Shown here one piece after another: positions 8,817-17,843 of a DNA stretch of 64,000 nt. The translations under genes were made by a program, and so were the position numbers. The stretch covers positions 248,001 through 312,000 of the forward strand of contig NZ_RCIV01000001.1 in NCBI RefSeq assembly GCF_003666605.1, in the 5' to 3' direction. Within the stretch, counting starts at the first letter, position 1. The number at the start of each line of letters is the position of its first letter. Source of the DNA: Propionibacterium australiense. GTDB taxonomy: Bacteria > Actinomycetota > Actinomycetes > Propionibacteriales > Propionibacteriaceae. A model generated the notes under the pieces. That model made no database searches, was not told the DNA's origin, and was given only the letters and a program-made list of their open reading frames with translations.

Positions 8817-10274
8817 TCAGCGCCAGGGATCGGGCAGCGCGACGTACACCGTCTCGAGGTATTCCTCGATTCCCTCGAAGGAGCCCTCCCGGCCGACACC
8901 GGACTGCTTGACGCCGCCGAACGGCGCCGCGGCGTTGGAGAGCAGGCCGGTGTTGGCGCCGATCATGCCGGTCTCCATCGCGTCCGCGAACCGCTGGATG
9001 CGGTCGAGGTCCCGGGTGAAGACGTAGCCGGCCAGACCGGCGGGCACCGAGTTGGCGATGGCCAGGGCCTGTTCCTCGGTCCTGAAGGTGGTGATCGGGG
9101 CGACCGGTCCGAAGATCTCGGTGGTCATGATCTCGGCATCGGGGGCCACCCCGGTCAGGACGGTGGGCTGGTAGTAGCTGCCGGGCAGGTCCGGGATGCG
9201 GGCGCCGCAGGTGGCCCTGGCCCCGGCGGCGATGGCGCGGTCGACGAGGCCGGCGATGGCGTCGCGGTCCGCGGCGCTGATCAACGGGCCGACCTGGGTG
9301 CCGGGTTCGGCGCCGTCGCCGCACACGAGCCCGGACAGGCGCGCGGTGAGCTTCTCGGTGAACTCGGGGGCGCAGGACTCGTGGACGATGAACCGGTTGG
9401 CGGCGATGCAGGCCTGTCCCATGTTGCGCATCTTGGCGGCGACCGCACCGTCGACCGCCGCGTCGACGTCGGCGTCGCCGAAGACGATGAACGGGGCGTT
9501 TCCGCCCAGTTCCATCGAGACCCGCAGGCCGTTCCGGGCGGCTGCGGCGGCCAGGGACTGGCCGACCGGGGAGGATCCGGTGAACGAGAGCTTGCGCAGG
9601 CGCGGGTCGGCGATGATCGCATCGGTCACGTCGTGGCAGCGGCAGGTGATGACATTGACGACCCCGTCGGGCAGGCCGACGTCGGCGAGGACCTTCGCGA
9701 ACAGCAGGGTGGTCAGCGGGGTGGCGCTGGCCGGACGGATGACGACGGTACAGCCGGCGGCCAGGGCCGGGGCGATCTTCCGGGTGGCCATGGCCAGCGG
9801 GAAGTTCCACGGGGTGATGAACAGGCAGGGTCCGACAGGGCGTCTGGTGATGAGCTGCCGGAGCATCCCCTCGGGGGTGCTGGCGTAGCGCCCGGCGATG
9901 CGCGGGGCCTGCTCGGCGAACCAGCGCACGAACTCGGCGCCGTAGGTGACCTCGCCATGACTCTCGGCCAGTGGCTTGCCCATCTCAAGGGTCATGAGCA
10001 GCGCGAAGTCATCCCTGCGCCGGGTGATCTCCTCGAAGGCGGCGCGCAGCAGTTCGGCACGCTCCCGCGGGGCGGTGCGGCGCCACGTGTCCTGGGCCCG
10101 GGCGGCCGCGTCGAGGGCGGCCAGCCCCTGCGCCGTGTCGGCGTCGGCGATGGCCGCCAGGACGCTCCCGTCGGCCGGGTTCGTCACCTCGAAGGTACCG
10201 GCCGCGCCGGGCACGGCCGCACCGCCGATGATGAGCGTGCCAGGAGTGTCCGCCGGAACCGAGTAGGAGGTCAT
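8817..10274 (-). CDS. gabD: NAD(P)-dependent succinate-semialdehyde-type dehydrogenase
   Basis: Aldehyde dehydrogenase superfamily, 485 aa, most like GabD, which oxidises succinate semialdehyde to succinate at the end of the GABA shunt. Visible motifs are the cofactor/oxyanion Asn in FITPWNFPLAM, the SFTGSSPVGQ loop, the general-base Glu in MELGGNAPFIVF, the catalytic Cys in MGQACIAANRF, and EIFGPVAP with the C-terminal PFGGVKQSGVGREGS. The Cys motif differs slightly from the usual GQ(T/V)C form. The exact aldehyde substrate is inferred from overall similarity; other semialdehydes are possible. The gene is divergent from the sortase and no gabT lies nearby. Confidence 0.8.
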   Translation of the reverse strand: MTSYSVPADTPGTLIIGGAAVPGAAGTFEVTNPADGSVLAAIADADTAQGLAALDAAARAQDTWRRTAPRERAELLRAAFEEITRRRDDFALLMTLEMGKPLAESHGEVTYGAEFVRWFAEQAPRIAGRYASTPEGMLRQLITRRPVGPCLFITPWNFPLAMATRKIAPALAAGCTVVIRPASATPLTTLLFAKVLADVGLPDGVVNVITCRCHDVTDAIIADPRLRKLSFTGSSPVGQSLAAAAARNGLRVSMELGGNAPFIVFGDADVDAAVDGAVAAKMRNMGQACIAANRFIVHESCAPEFTEKLTARLSGLVCGDGAEPGTQVGPLISAADRDAIAGLVDRAIAAGARATCGARIPDLPGSYYQPTVLTGVAPDAEIMTTEIFGPVAPITTFRTEEQALAIANSVPAGLAGYVFTRDLDRIQRFADAMETGMIGANTGLLSNAAAPFGGVKQSGVGREGSFEGIEEYLETVYVALPDPWR

Positions 10275-10418
10275 GGACCCAACGATAACGACCGAGGCCG
10301 GCGCCGGGGCCGGGCGAGGAGGGCCATAGGACCGCGGACACGGGTTGTCCTTCCCCGCCCGCTGTTAGGCTGGGCGCGTCGCCGTCACCAACCCCGGACG
10401 GCCCGGCGAAAGGTTCCC

Positions 10419-11087
10419 GTGAAAAGGTCAACGAAGCGCATCCTCGGCTGGGGCATCCCGCTGCTCGTCGTCGTGATCATCGCCGCCTATTTCGGTTGGC
10501 GCTGGCTCAAGACACGTCCTTCGGAGTACGAGCAGAAGATCCCCGTCTACCCGGTCTCCCCCACGGCCACTGCCAGCGAGAACGTGAACGACGTACCCGA
10601 GGGCTGCTCCCCGAACCCGTCGGAGATCGTGGGCACCCACATCAAGTTCGATGGTCACACCGATGAGCTGACGCTGCTCTCCCTCGGTCTCGACGCGGAG
10701 GGCCTGCCCGGCACCCCGCCCGGTGACGAGGGCTACACCCTGGCCTGGTGGAACGGCGGCCCCTCCGTCGGCTCCGAGCATGGCAAGGTCGTCCTCACCT
10801 CGCACACCTTCCGCTACGGCGGGGCGCTCGGCAACGACCTCAACGAGGGCCTGCTCAGCAGGAACGACGTCATCAGGATCAGCAATGACGCGGGCGAGAC
10901 GGTCTGCTACCGCTTCACCAATGCCCTCAAGATCTACGTCGACGAATACGACCCCGACTCGAACGTCCTCTACGACGACTACGGAGATCCGATGATCGTC
11001 ATCGTCGTCTGCTCGGACTACCCCGCCAACGGCGGCGATCCGGCGGCACGGGTCCTCTACTACGCGAAGCTGGTGCGCGCGGCCTGA
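10419..11087 (+). CDS. Class F-like sortase, membrane anchored
   Basis: A 222-aa transpeptidase predicted to anchor LPXTG proteins to the cell wall or to process surface proteins. An N-terminal membrane helix (about residues 8-27) places the domain outside the cell. The catalytic triad is visible: His129 in LTSHTF, Cys198 in IVVCSDY and Arg211 in AARVLYY, with spacing typical of sortases. GTG 10419 is preceded by GAAAGG; long in-frame upstream extensions are antisense to the dehydrogenase and were rejected. The gene stands alone with no pilin cluster. The only LPXTG substrate in the window is the adhesin at 38395-41298. Confidence 0.8.
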   Translation: MKRSTKRILGWGIPLLVVVIIAAYFGWRWLKTRPSEYEQKIPVYPVSPTATASENVNDVPEGCSPNPSEIVGTHIKFDGHTDELTLLSLGLDAEGLPGTPPGDEGYTLAWWNGGPSVGSEHGKVVLTSHTFRYGGALGNDLNEGLLSRNDVIRISNDAGETVCYRFTNALKIYVDEYDPDSNVLYDDYGDPMIVIVVCSDYPANGGDPAARVLYYAKLVRAA

Positions 11088-11102
11088 CGCAGCCCCGTGC
11101 TC

Positions 11103-11139
11103 CCGGAGCCCTCGACGGCCTGGCCGTCGAGGGCTCCGG
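11103..11139. terminator. Bidirectional hairpin between sortase and ATL genes
   Basis: A 17-bp perfect stem with a 3-base loop spans 11103-11139, between the converging stops at 11087 (+) and 11141 (-). No T-run follows on either side. Confidence 0.75.
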
Positions 11140-11140
11140 C

Positions 11141-11485
11141 TCACTGCGGCGGCAGATCGGAGACGGCACGGGCATAGGCGGCCGCCAGCCGGCCGGGGTC
11201 GACGCGGTGCGCGGCCAGCGCGCAGCCGTCCCCGCGGGGATTGAGCCCGATGCCCTCGTCGGCCCAGTGCCCGAGCGCCCTGCGCCAGGGCCCGAGTGTT
11301 CCCCGGGCGTTGACGACGCGCCACCACGGCACGGGCGAGCCGTCCGTCGCCATGATGCGGCCGACCTGGCGCGGACCGGTTCCGACAAGTGCGGCGATGT
11401 CGCCGTAGGTGGCCACCTGCCCCGGCGGGACGCACTCGACGGCGCGCAGCACCCGCTCGATGAGCAGTTCGTCGACCGGGGGCAC
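11141..11485 (-). CDS. Alkyltransferase-like (ATL) DNA-binding protein
   Basis: A 114-aa protein with the DNA-binding domain of O6-alkylguanine-DNA alkyltransferase (MGMT): VPPGQVATYGDIA, RQVGRIMA and PWWRVVNARG. The active-site Cys of the PCHRV motif is replaced by Trp, which defines the ATL family. These proteins bind O6-alkylguanine without repairing it and are known to hand the lesion to nucleotide excision repair. The gene starts 5 bp after the polA stop on the same strand, so it is probably cotranscribed with DNA polymerase I, a sensible pairing for repair synthesis. Confidence 0.9.
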   Translation of the reverse strand: MPPVDELLIERVLRAVECVPPGQVATYGDIAALVGTGPRQVGRIMATDGSPVPWWRVVNARGTLGPWRRALGHWADEGIGLNPRGDGCALAAHRVDPGRLAAAYARAVSDLPPQ

Positions 11486-11490
11486 GGCGC

Positions 11491-14172
11491 TCAGTGGGCG
11501 GCGTCGTTCCAGCTGCGGCCGTAGCCGAAGGAGACCGACAGCGGCACCTTCAGCTCGACGGCGTGGACCATCGCCTCGGAGACGATGTCCTGGACCTGCT
11601 CGCGTTCGCCGGGGGCGACCTCGAGGACCAGCTCGTCGTGGATCTGCAACAGCATCCGGCTGGACAGCCCGGCCTCGGCCAGGGCCCGTTCCACCCGGAG
11701 CATGGCCACCTTGATGATGTCGGCGGCCGTGCCCTGGATGGGCGCGTTGAGGGCCATCCGTTCGGCCATCTCGCGGCGCTGCCGGCTGGTCGAGTTGAGA
11801 TCGGGCAGATAGCGGCGCCGCCCCATCATCGTCTGCGTGTAGCCCTGTTTGCGGGCCTGGACGACGATGTCGGTCAGATACTCGCGCACGGCGCCGAAGG
11901 TCTTGAAGTACTCCGCCATGAGCTCCTTGGCGGTGGGAACGGGCACACCGAGGCGGCTCGACAGACCGTAGGCCGACAACCCGTAGGCCAGTCCGTAGTT
12001 CATCTGCTTGACGCTGGAACGCTGCTCGGGCGTGATCGACTCGGCCGGCACGCCGAAGACGTGCGAGGCGGTGACCGTGTGGAAGTCGATGCCCGAGGTG
12101 AAGGCCTCGATGAGTGCCTCGTCGCCCGAGGCGTCCGCCATGACGCGCATCTCGATCTGGGAGTAGTCGGCGCTCAGCAGCGCCTCGTAGCCCGGGGCGG
12201 CGACGAAGCCGTCGCGGATGCGCCGGCCCTCGGACGTGCGGATCGGGATGTTCTGCAGGTTCGGCTCGGTACTCGACAGCCGGCCGGTACCGGCCACGGT
12301 CTGCAGATAGGTGGTGTGGATGCGCCCGTCGTCACCGACCGACTTCGCCAGGGCATCGACGATCTGACGCAGCTTGATGGAGTCGCGGTGGGCCAGCAGG
12401 TGCTCGAGGAAGGGATGCTGGGTCTTGAGGTAGAGGCTCTCGAGGGCGGCGGCGTCGGTCGTGTAGCCGCTCTTGGTGCGTTTGGTCCGGGGCATGTCGA
12501 GCTGGTCGAACAGGACGCCCTGCAGCTGCTTCGGCGAGCCCAGGTTGATCTCGCGTCCGATGGCCTCGAAGGCAGCGTCCTGCGCCGCCTGCACCTTGGC
12601 GTCGAACTCGTCGTGCAGCTCGGCGAAGACGTCCTCGTCGACGCCGATGCCGCGCCGCTCCATGACGGCCAGCACCTTCTGCAGGGGCAGCTCGAGATCG
12701 CGCAGCAGACCGAGCTGGCCGGTCTTGGCGAGTTCCTCGTCGAGGACGGGCGCGAGCTGGGCGACGGCGCGGGCCCGCACCATGGCCGCCGGCTCGGCCC
12801 GCTCCCCGGAGTCGCCGTCGAAGTCGAGGGTCTCCTGGGCCTGCTCGGGCCGGTCGTCGCCGGCCTCGAGGCTGAGCCCGAGGTGACGTCCGGCGAGTTC
12901 GTCGAGTTCGTAGCGTCGCTGGTCGGGGCGCAGGAGATAGGCGGCGAGCTGGGTGTCGCTGACGAGCCCGGCCAGTTCGAGTCCCCGCGCCGCCAGGGCC
13001 AGCATCGGCCCCTTCGCGTCGTGCATGACCTTGGCCGCCCCGGGATCGGCAAGCCATGCGGCGAGCGCGTTGTCGTCGGCTGGGCTCAGCGAGCCGGGCT
13101 CGAGTCGGACGGCGGCGCCGCTGACGGTGGCGAGGGCCAGGTGGCTCACGTCACCGGTGCCCGCTCCCCAGTGGCCGGATGCCTCGATGCCGGCGCCGGC
13201 CCGGGCGTGCTCGGCGAGCCAGTCGCCGAGAGCATCGGGGGCGAGCCTCACGGGTCTGATGGTGACCGAGTCGGTACTGGCCGGGGCATCGGCCCCGTCG
13301 ACGGCGAACACCCGGTCGCGCAGCCCCCTGAACTCGAGGGTGTCGAACAGCTCGTTGACGGCTTCGCGGTCGACCGGCCTCCTGGCCAGGCCCTCCGCGT
13401 CGATCTCGAGGGGCAGGTCGCTCACCAGGGCGTTGAGACGGCGGTTGCGACGCACGTCGTCCAGGTGCTCACGGAAACTCTGACCGGCCTTGCCCTTGAT
13501 CTGATCCGCCTGGTCAATGAGCTCGTCGAGCCCGCCGTAGGTACCCAGCCACTTGGCCGCCGTCTTGGGGCCGACGCCGGGCACGCCGGTCAGGTTGTCG
13601 CTCGTCTCGCCGACCAGGGCGGCCAGTTCAGGGTAGCGCTGGGGCGGCACACCGTACTTGGCCTCGATGGCGGCCGGATCCATCCACACCAGCTCGGAGA
13701 CTCCCTTGCGGGGGTAGAGCACCGTCGTGTTCGAGTCGACGAGCTGGAAGGCGTCACGATCACCCGAGACCACGAGGGACTCCCAGCCGAGTTCGTCGCC
13801 CTGCCGGGTCCAGGTGGCCAGGATGTCGTCGCCCTCGTACCCGGCGAGGCTGGCATGGACGATGCCCATGGCGTCGAGCACCTGCTCGATCAGCTGGATC
13901 TGCCCGGCGAACTCCGGCGGCGTGGCCGAACGAGTCGCCTTGTACTCGGGATAGGCCTCGGAGCGGAAGGTGCTGCCGGACAGGTCGAAGGTGACGCCCA
14001 CGTGCGTGGGGCGCTCGTCGCGCAGCAGGTTGACGAGCATCGACGTGAAACCGTACACGGCGTTCGTGTGCTGACCGGTGGACGTCGAGAAGTTCTCGGC
14101 TGGCAGGGCGTAGAAGGCGCGGAAGGCCATGGAGTGGCCGTCGATGAGCAGCAGTCGTGGACGATCGTTCAC
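11491..14172 (-). CDS. polA: DNA polymerase I
   Basis: Repair and Okazaki-fragment-processing polymerase of about 893 aa. Domain order is a 5'-3' flap exonuclease at the N-terminus (LLLIDGHSMAFRAFYAL, GYEGDDILAT, GVPGVGPKTAAKWL), a central 3'-5' exonuclease-like domain that looks degenerate as in many actinobacteria, and a C-terminal family A polymerase. The latter carries SADYSQIEMRVMA (motif A), QMNYGLAYGLSAYGLS (motif B) and QIHDELVLE (motif C). GTG 14172 is chosen because the family begins just before LLLIDG; GTG 14208 would add 12 residues. The ATL gene follows after 5 bp. Confidence 0.97.
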   Translation of the reverse strand: MNDRPRLLLIDGHSMAFRAFYALPAENFSTSTGQHTNAVYGFTSMLVNLLRDERPTHVGVTFDLSGSTFRSEAYPEYKATRSATPPEFAGQIQLIEQVLDAMGIVHASLAGYEGDDILATWTRQGDELGWESLVVSGDRDAFQLVDSNTTVLYPRKGVSELVWMDPAAIEAKYGVPPQRYPELAALVGETSDNLTGVPGVGPKTAAKWLGTYGGLDELIDQADQIKGKAGQSFREHLDDVRRNRRLNALVSDLPLEIDAEGLARRPVDREAVNELFDTLEFRGLRDRVFAVDGADAPASTDSVTIRPVRLAPDALGDWLAEHARAGAGIEASGHWGAGTGDVSHLALATVSGAAVRLEPGSLSPADDNALAAWLADPGAAKVMHDAKGPMLALAARGLELAGLVSDTQLAAYLLRPDQRRYELDELAGRHLGLSLEAGDDRPEQAQETLDFDGDSGERAEPAAMVRARAVAQLAPVLDEELAKTGQLGLLRDLELPLQKVLAVMERRGIGVDEDVFAELHDEFDAKVQAAQDAAFEAIGREINLGSPKQLQGVLFDQLDMPRTKRTKSGYTTDAAALESLYLKTQHPFLEHLLAHRDSIKLRQIVDALAKSVGDDGRIHTTYLQTVAGTGRLSSTEPNLQNIPIRTSEGRRIRDGFVAAPGYEALLSADYSQIEMRVMADASGDEALIEAFTSGIDFHTVTASHVFGVPAESITPEQRSSVKQMNYGLAYGLSAYGLSSRLGVPVPTAKELMAEYFKTFGAVREYLTDIVVQARKQGYTQTMMGRRRYLPDLNSTSRQRREMAERMALNAPIQGTAADIIKVAMLRVERALAEAGLSSRMLLQIHDELVLEVAPGEREQVQDIVSEAMVHAVELKVPLSVSFGYGRSWNDAAH

Positions 14173-14274
14173 GCCACCGAGCCTAGGCGCTCGGACCAGC
14201 ACTTTCACCTCGAGGACGGCCCGACCTGGGGCCGGGGACCGAGGTCGGCACCCACCGCCCCCGGGGCGGACGGG

Positions 14275-14889
14275 TCAGCTCTTCTTCGCCTTCTCGTGGC
14301 CGACGACGCCCTCGGCGACCTCGCGCATCGACTTGCGCAGGTCCATGGCGGTCTTCTGGATCCAGCGGAAGGCCTCCGGCTCGCTCATGCCGAGGCTCTC
14401 CTGCAGGATGCCCTTCGCCTGGTCGATGATCTTGCGCGAGGCGAGACGCTCCTCGAGCGTGGAGACCTCCTCGTCGAGGGCGACGATCTCGGCGAACCGC
14501 GCGAGGGCGATCTCGATGGCGGGGATCACGTCGGAGGCGTTGAAGGGCTTGACGACGTAGGCCATCGCGCCGGCCTCACGGGCCTTCTCGATGAGCTCGC
14601 GCTGGCTGAACGCGGTGAGCATGACGCACGCCGCGATACGGTCGCCGGCGATCTGCTCGGCCGCGGTGATGCCGTCCATGACGGGCATGTTGACGTCGAG
14701 TACGACGACGTCGGGTTTGAGTTCACGAGCCTGCTCGACCGCGGCCTGACCGTCACCGACCTGGCCGACGACCTCGTAGCCCTGTTCGGTGAGGAGTTCG
14801 ACCAGGTCGAGCCGGATGAGCGCCTCGTCCTCGGCGACGAGGACACGCGGCGTCGTGTCGGTTGCGGTACTGCCGTTCTTCTTCACCAC
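14275..14889 (-). CDS. pdtaR: ANTAR-domain response regulator (PdtaR-like)
   Basis: A 204-aa two-component response regulator of antitermination type. The N-terminal receiver has acidic residues in VAEDEALIRLD, phospho-acceptor Asp in VVVLDVNMPVMDG, Thr in VMLTAFSQ and Lys in VVKPF. The C-terminal ANTAR domain (LASRKIIDQAKGILQES onward) binds paired RNA hairpins to prevent termination. It is the likely counterpart of mycobacterial PdtaR (Rv1626), also placed near polA and pyk. The partner histidine kinase is not in the window. Start GTG 14889 sits 8 bases after AGGAG; the next codon is also GTG. Upstream in-frame sequence was rejected because it lacks homology. Confidence 0.93.
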   Translation of the reverse strand: MVKKNGSTATDTTPRVLVAEDEALIRLDLVELLTEQGYEVVGQVGDGQAAVEQARELKPDVVVLDVNMPVMDGITAAEQIAGDRIAACVMLTAFSQRELIEKAREAGAMAYVVKPFNASDVIPAIEIALARFAEIVALDEEVSTLEERLASRKIIDQAKGILQESLGMSEPEAFRWIQKTAMDLRKSMREVAEGVVGHEKAKKS

Positions 14890-14940
14890 TATCTCGACTC
14901 CTGTCCTGGCTCTTGGTTCCTGCCTCAGCAGCGGAAAACG

Positions 14941-14954
14941 GACAGATCTGTCAA
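14941..14954 (-). promoter_or_regulatory. Palindrome overlapping a TTGACA -35 upstream of pdtaR
   Basis: GACAGATCTGTC (14941-14952) is a 12-bp perfect palindrome overlapping a minus-strand TTGACA at 14954-14949. No good -10 follows at 17 bases, so the promoter call is tentative. The position is 52 bp upstream of the pdtaR start. Confidence 0.3.
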
Positions 14955-15079
14955 GGACGACACTGCCCATGCCGACCTGAGCATAGCGCTGTGAGGCCGC
15001 CCGCGGGGCAATGCGTGAAATTGTTCTCACCCACCAGATGTGCCCGTGCACTAGGCATGTGACACAATGGGCGACGCCT

Positions 15080-15165
15080 GCCCGAGTGGCGGAATGGTAG
15101 ACGCGGCGCACTCAAAATGCGCTGCCCGCGAGGGCGTAGGGGTTCAAGTCCCCTCTCGGGTACCA
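15080..15165 (+). tRNA. tRNA-Leu (anticodon CAA)
   Basis: The sequence folds as a class II tRNA. The acceptor arm GCCCGAG pairs with CTCGGGT (first pair G-U). The anticodon stem GCGCA/TGCGC encloses the loop CTCAAAA, giving anticodon CAA, which reads UUG. A long variable arm follows, then the T-arm around GGTTCAAGTCC, and the CCA end is encoded. It lies alone between pdtaR and pyk. Its 3' end is partly duplicated immediately downstream. Confidence 0.97.
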
Positions 15166-15199
15166 CCAGTGGCATCTCTCGGGTACCACCAGTGGCATC
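15154..15199 (+). repeat. Tandem 23-bp duplication of the tRNA-Leu 3' end
   Basis: A 23-bp unit beginning TCTCGGGTACCA at 15154-15176, which covers the last 12 bases of the tRNA gene plus 11 downstream bases, is repeated perfectly at 15177-15199. It may be a slippage product or a leftover of an attachment-site event, since tRNA 3' ends are common integration sites. Confidence 0.85.
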
Positions 15200-15291
15200 G
15201 CGCGGTGGCCGGCGGGCGCCGGTGCGCCCGGCCCGCGGCTGGCGTCGCTCAGGGGCGGGGCCAGCAGGGCCCGCGCTCCCCGGACACGACG

Positions 15292-15327
15292 GAGCAGGGG
15301 CGGGAGAACACTCTCCCGCCCCTGCTC
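15292..15327 (-). terminator. Hairpin downstream of pyk
   Basis: A 16-bp perfect stem (15292-15307 with 15312-15327) and a 4-base loop lie 31 bp after the pyk stop. There is no clear T-run. Confidence 0.75.
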
Positions 15328-15358
15328 GGTTCGAGGCGAACCCTGCGTCAGGTCCGGC

Positions 15359-16852
15359 TCACGTGGCGTTCTTCATGTACGGCGGCAGTTCGACGGGCTC
15401 GACCCAGCTGATGTCCTTGAGGCGATGGACCCGCATCGTGTTCGTCTTGCCCTTGATCCCCATGGGTGCGCCGCAGACCAGGATGACGACGTCGCCCTCC
15501 TCGGCCAGCTTCAGTTCCTGGAGCTGACGGTTCACCTCGGTGACCATCTCCTCGTTGGAGCCGTAGCTCGGGGTCTGGATGACGCGGGCGCCCCAGCAGA
15601 GGGTCAGCCAGCGCGCCGTCTTCTCGTCGGGGGTGAAGGCGAGCAGCGGGATGTCCGAACGCAGGCGTGACATGCGGCTGGCGGTGTCGCCCGACTGGGT
15701 GAAGGCGATGAGATATTTCGCGTCGAGCTGACGCCCCGAGGTGGCGGCCGCCATCGCGATGACACCACCGGTCGTGTGCGGGTCCCAGTCGATCTTCGCG
15801 ATGTTCTCGAAGCCCTGCTTCTCGGTGTTCTCGACGATGTTGGCCATCGTCTGGACGGTGATGACCGGGAAGGCCCCCACCGAGGTCTCGCCGGACAGCA
15901 TGACGGCGTCGGCGCCGTCGAGGACGGCGTTGGCGACGTCGGAGGCCTCGGCGCGGGTCGGGCGCGGATTCGAGATCATCGAGTCGAGCATCTGGGTGGC
16001 GACGATGACCGGTTTGGCCCACATGCGCGCCTTCTTGATGATCGTCTTCTGCACCAGGGGGACCTGCTCCAGCGGCATCTCGACGCCGAGGTCGCCGCGG
16101 GCGACCATGAACCCGTCGAAGGCGTCGATGATCTCGTCCAGGTTCTCGATGGCCTGCGGCTTCTCGAGCTTGGCGATGACCGGGATGTGCACGCCCTCCT
16201 CGTCCATGATCTCGTGGACGCGGTTGACGTCGGAGGCGCGGCGGACGAACGACAGGGCGATCATGTCGAAGTCGTTGCGCAGTGCCCAGCGCAGGTCGTC
16301 CTCGTCCTTCTCGGACATGGCAGGCACGTTGACGGCGACGCCGGGCAGGTTGATGCCCTTGTGGTTCGAGACGGGGCCGGCGACGGTCACCTTGGTGACG
16401 ACGTCGTTGCCATTGACCTCGACGGCCTCGAGCCCGATGTTGCCGTCGTCGATGAGGATGCGATCGCCCGGCCTCACGTCGCCGGGCAGTCCCTTGTAGG
16501 TGGTGGAGGCGCGGTTGGCGTCCCCGAGGACGTCATCGGTGGTGATGGTGAAGGTCTGTCCGTGGGTCAGCTCGACCTTGCCCTCGGCGAAGACTCCGAG
16601 CCGGATCTTGGGGCCCTGCAGGTCTGCCAGCAGGCCGACGGTCTTGCCGACGGCCTCGGACGCGGCGCGAGTCTCGGCCAGACGACGGGCGTGCTCGTCG
16701 TGGTCACCGTGACTCATGTTGAAGCGGGCGACGTCGAGGCCCGCGCGGATGATCTCTTCCATTCGCTCCTGGGTCGACGTTGCCGGCCCGAGGGTGCACA
16801 CAATCTTCGCTCTTCGCACGGCGTCCAGCCTAGCCGAAGCAGCCGGTTTCAT
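15359..16852 (-). CDS. pyk: Pyruvate kinase
   Basis: Final glycolytic enzyme, transferring phosphate from phosphoenolpyruvate to ADP. The barrel begins with RRAKIVCTLGPATST; FNMSHG provides Arg/Asn ligands, the catalytic Lys and metal ligands lie in VIAKLEKPQAIENLDEI and MVARGDLGVEMP, and ATQMLDSMI is also present. The C-terminal allosteric domain ends near VCGAPMGIKGKTNTMRVHRL. Length is 497 aa from ATG 16852, which has GGAG five bases upstream; GTG 16819 would match the usual actinobacterial N-terminus (MRRAKIVC) and is a real alternative. A hairpin terminator follows. Confidence 0.97.
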   Translation of the reverse strand: MKPAASARLDAVRRAKIVCTLGPATSTQERMEEIIRAGLDVARFNMSHGDHDEHARRLAETRAASEAVGKTVGLLADLQGPKIRLGVFAEGKVELTHGQTFTITTDDVLGDANRASTTYKGLPGDVRPGDRILIDDGNIGLEAVEVNGNDVVTKVTVAGPVSNHKGINLPGVAVNVPAMSEKDEDDLRWALRNDFDMIALSFVRRASDVNRVHEIMDEEGVHIPVIAKLEKPQAIENLDEIIDAFDGFMVARGDLGVEMPLEQVPLVQKTIIKKARMWAKPVIVATQMLDSMISNPRPTRAEASDVANAVLDGADAVMLSGETSVGAFPVITVQTMANIVENTEKQGFENIAKIDWDPHTTGGVIAMAAATSGRQLDAKYLIAFTQSGDTASRMSRLRSDIPLLAFTPDEKTARWLTLCWGARVIQTPSYGSNEEMVTEVNRQLQELKLAEEGDVVILVCGAPMGIKGKTNTMRVHRLKDISWVEPVELPPYMKNAT

Positions 16853-16925
16853 CGCCGCTCCATGCGATCGGCGGCACCAACTCGCACCAATGCATCACCG
16901 GGGCCCGCCCCGGCTGGACAACCGC

Positions 16926-17843
16926 TCAGTCCCGCAGGAGATCAAGCGCCCGGGTCAGCTCGGGCGGCGGGGCCGACTCGAAGTGCACGTACTCCCCCGA
17001 GCCGGGATGGACGAAACCGAGTTCGGCGGCGTGCAGCCATTGGCGGTCGAGACCGAGCCGGGCCGCCAGCTTCGGGTCGGAGCCGTACAGCGGGTCGCCG
17101 ACGCAGGGATGGTGCAGGGCGGCGAAATGCACCCGGATCTGGTGGGTGCGGCCGGTCTCGAGGTGGACCCGGGCCAGGCAGGCGGACCGCATCATCTCGA
17201 TCACCTCGTAGTGCGTCACCGAGGGACGCCCGTCCGCGGTGACCGCGAATTTCCACTCCGAGCCCGGATGGCGGCCGATCGGGGCGTCGATGGTCCCCTC
17301 CAGGGGTTCGAGGTGGCCCTGGACGAGCGCGAGGTAGACCTTGTCGACGGCGCGGTCGCGGAAGGCACGTTTGAGCATCGTGTAGGCGTGCTCGGACTTG
17401 GCGACGACCATGAGGCCGCTCGTGCCGACGTCGAGCCGGTGCACGATGCCCTGTCGTTCGGGCGCCCCCGAGGTGGTGATCCGGAAACCCGCCCCGGCGA
17501 GACCGCTGACCACGTCGGGGCCATCCCAGCCGAGTGAGGGATGGGCGGCCACGGCTGCCGGCTTGTCGACGACGACGATGTCCGGGTCGTCGTAGACGAT
17601 CGCCATGTCCTCGACGAGGGCGGGCACGACGCGGGCACGACGCACCGGTTCGGACAGGTCGACGTCGAGCAGCTGCCCTGGGCTCACCCGCTGGGAGGCC
17701 TTCGTCACGGGGACCCCGTCGAGCAGCACCTTGTCCTCGGCGATGAGCGCGGCCAGGCGCGAACGGGTCAGCCCGGTCATGCGGGCAGCGGCGGCGTCGA
17801 CGCGTTCACCGGCCAGGCCATCGGGGACGATGAGGACGCTCAT
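16926..17843 (-). CDS. rluD: RluA-family pseudouridine synthase
   Basis: A 305-aa RNA pseudouridine synthase, probably acting on 23S rRNA helix 69 like RluD, although the target is inferred. An N-terminal S4-like domain ([20 protein letters not shown]) is followed by the catalytic domain. The catalytic Asp lies in [17 protein letters not shown], and the conserved [14 protein letters not shown] and [10 protein letters not shown] motifs follow. ATG 17843 overlaps the lspA stop as ATGA, so translation is coupled. This lspA-rluD pair is conserved in many actinobacteria. Confidence 0.93.
   Translation of the reverse strand: MSVLIVPDGLAGERVDAAAARMTGLTRSRLAALIAEDKVLLDGVPVTKASQRVSPGQLLDVDLSEPVRRARVVPALVEDMAIVYDDPDIVVVDKPAAVAAHPSLGWDGPDVVSGLAGAGFRITTSGAPERQGIVHRLDVGTSGLMVVAKSEHAYTMLKRAFRDRAVDKVYLALVQGHLEPLEGTIDAPIGRHPGSEWKFAVTADGRPSVTHYEVIEMMRSACLARVHLETGRTHQIRVHFAALHHPCVGDPLYGSDPKLAARLGLDRQWLHAAELGFVHPGSGEYVHFESAPPPELTRALDLLRD

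Noticed and set aside
11494-14994. Plus-strand open frame of about 1166 codons
   Set aside because: It is fully antisense to polA and pdtaR, has no recognisable domains and is rich in Gly/Asp/Val/Leu, as expected from the complement of GC-rich genes.
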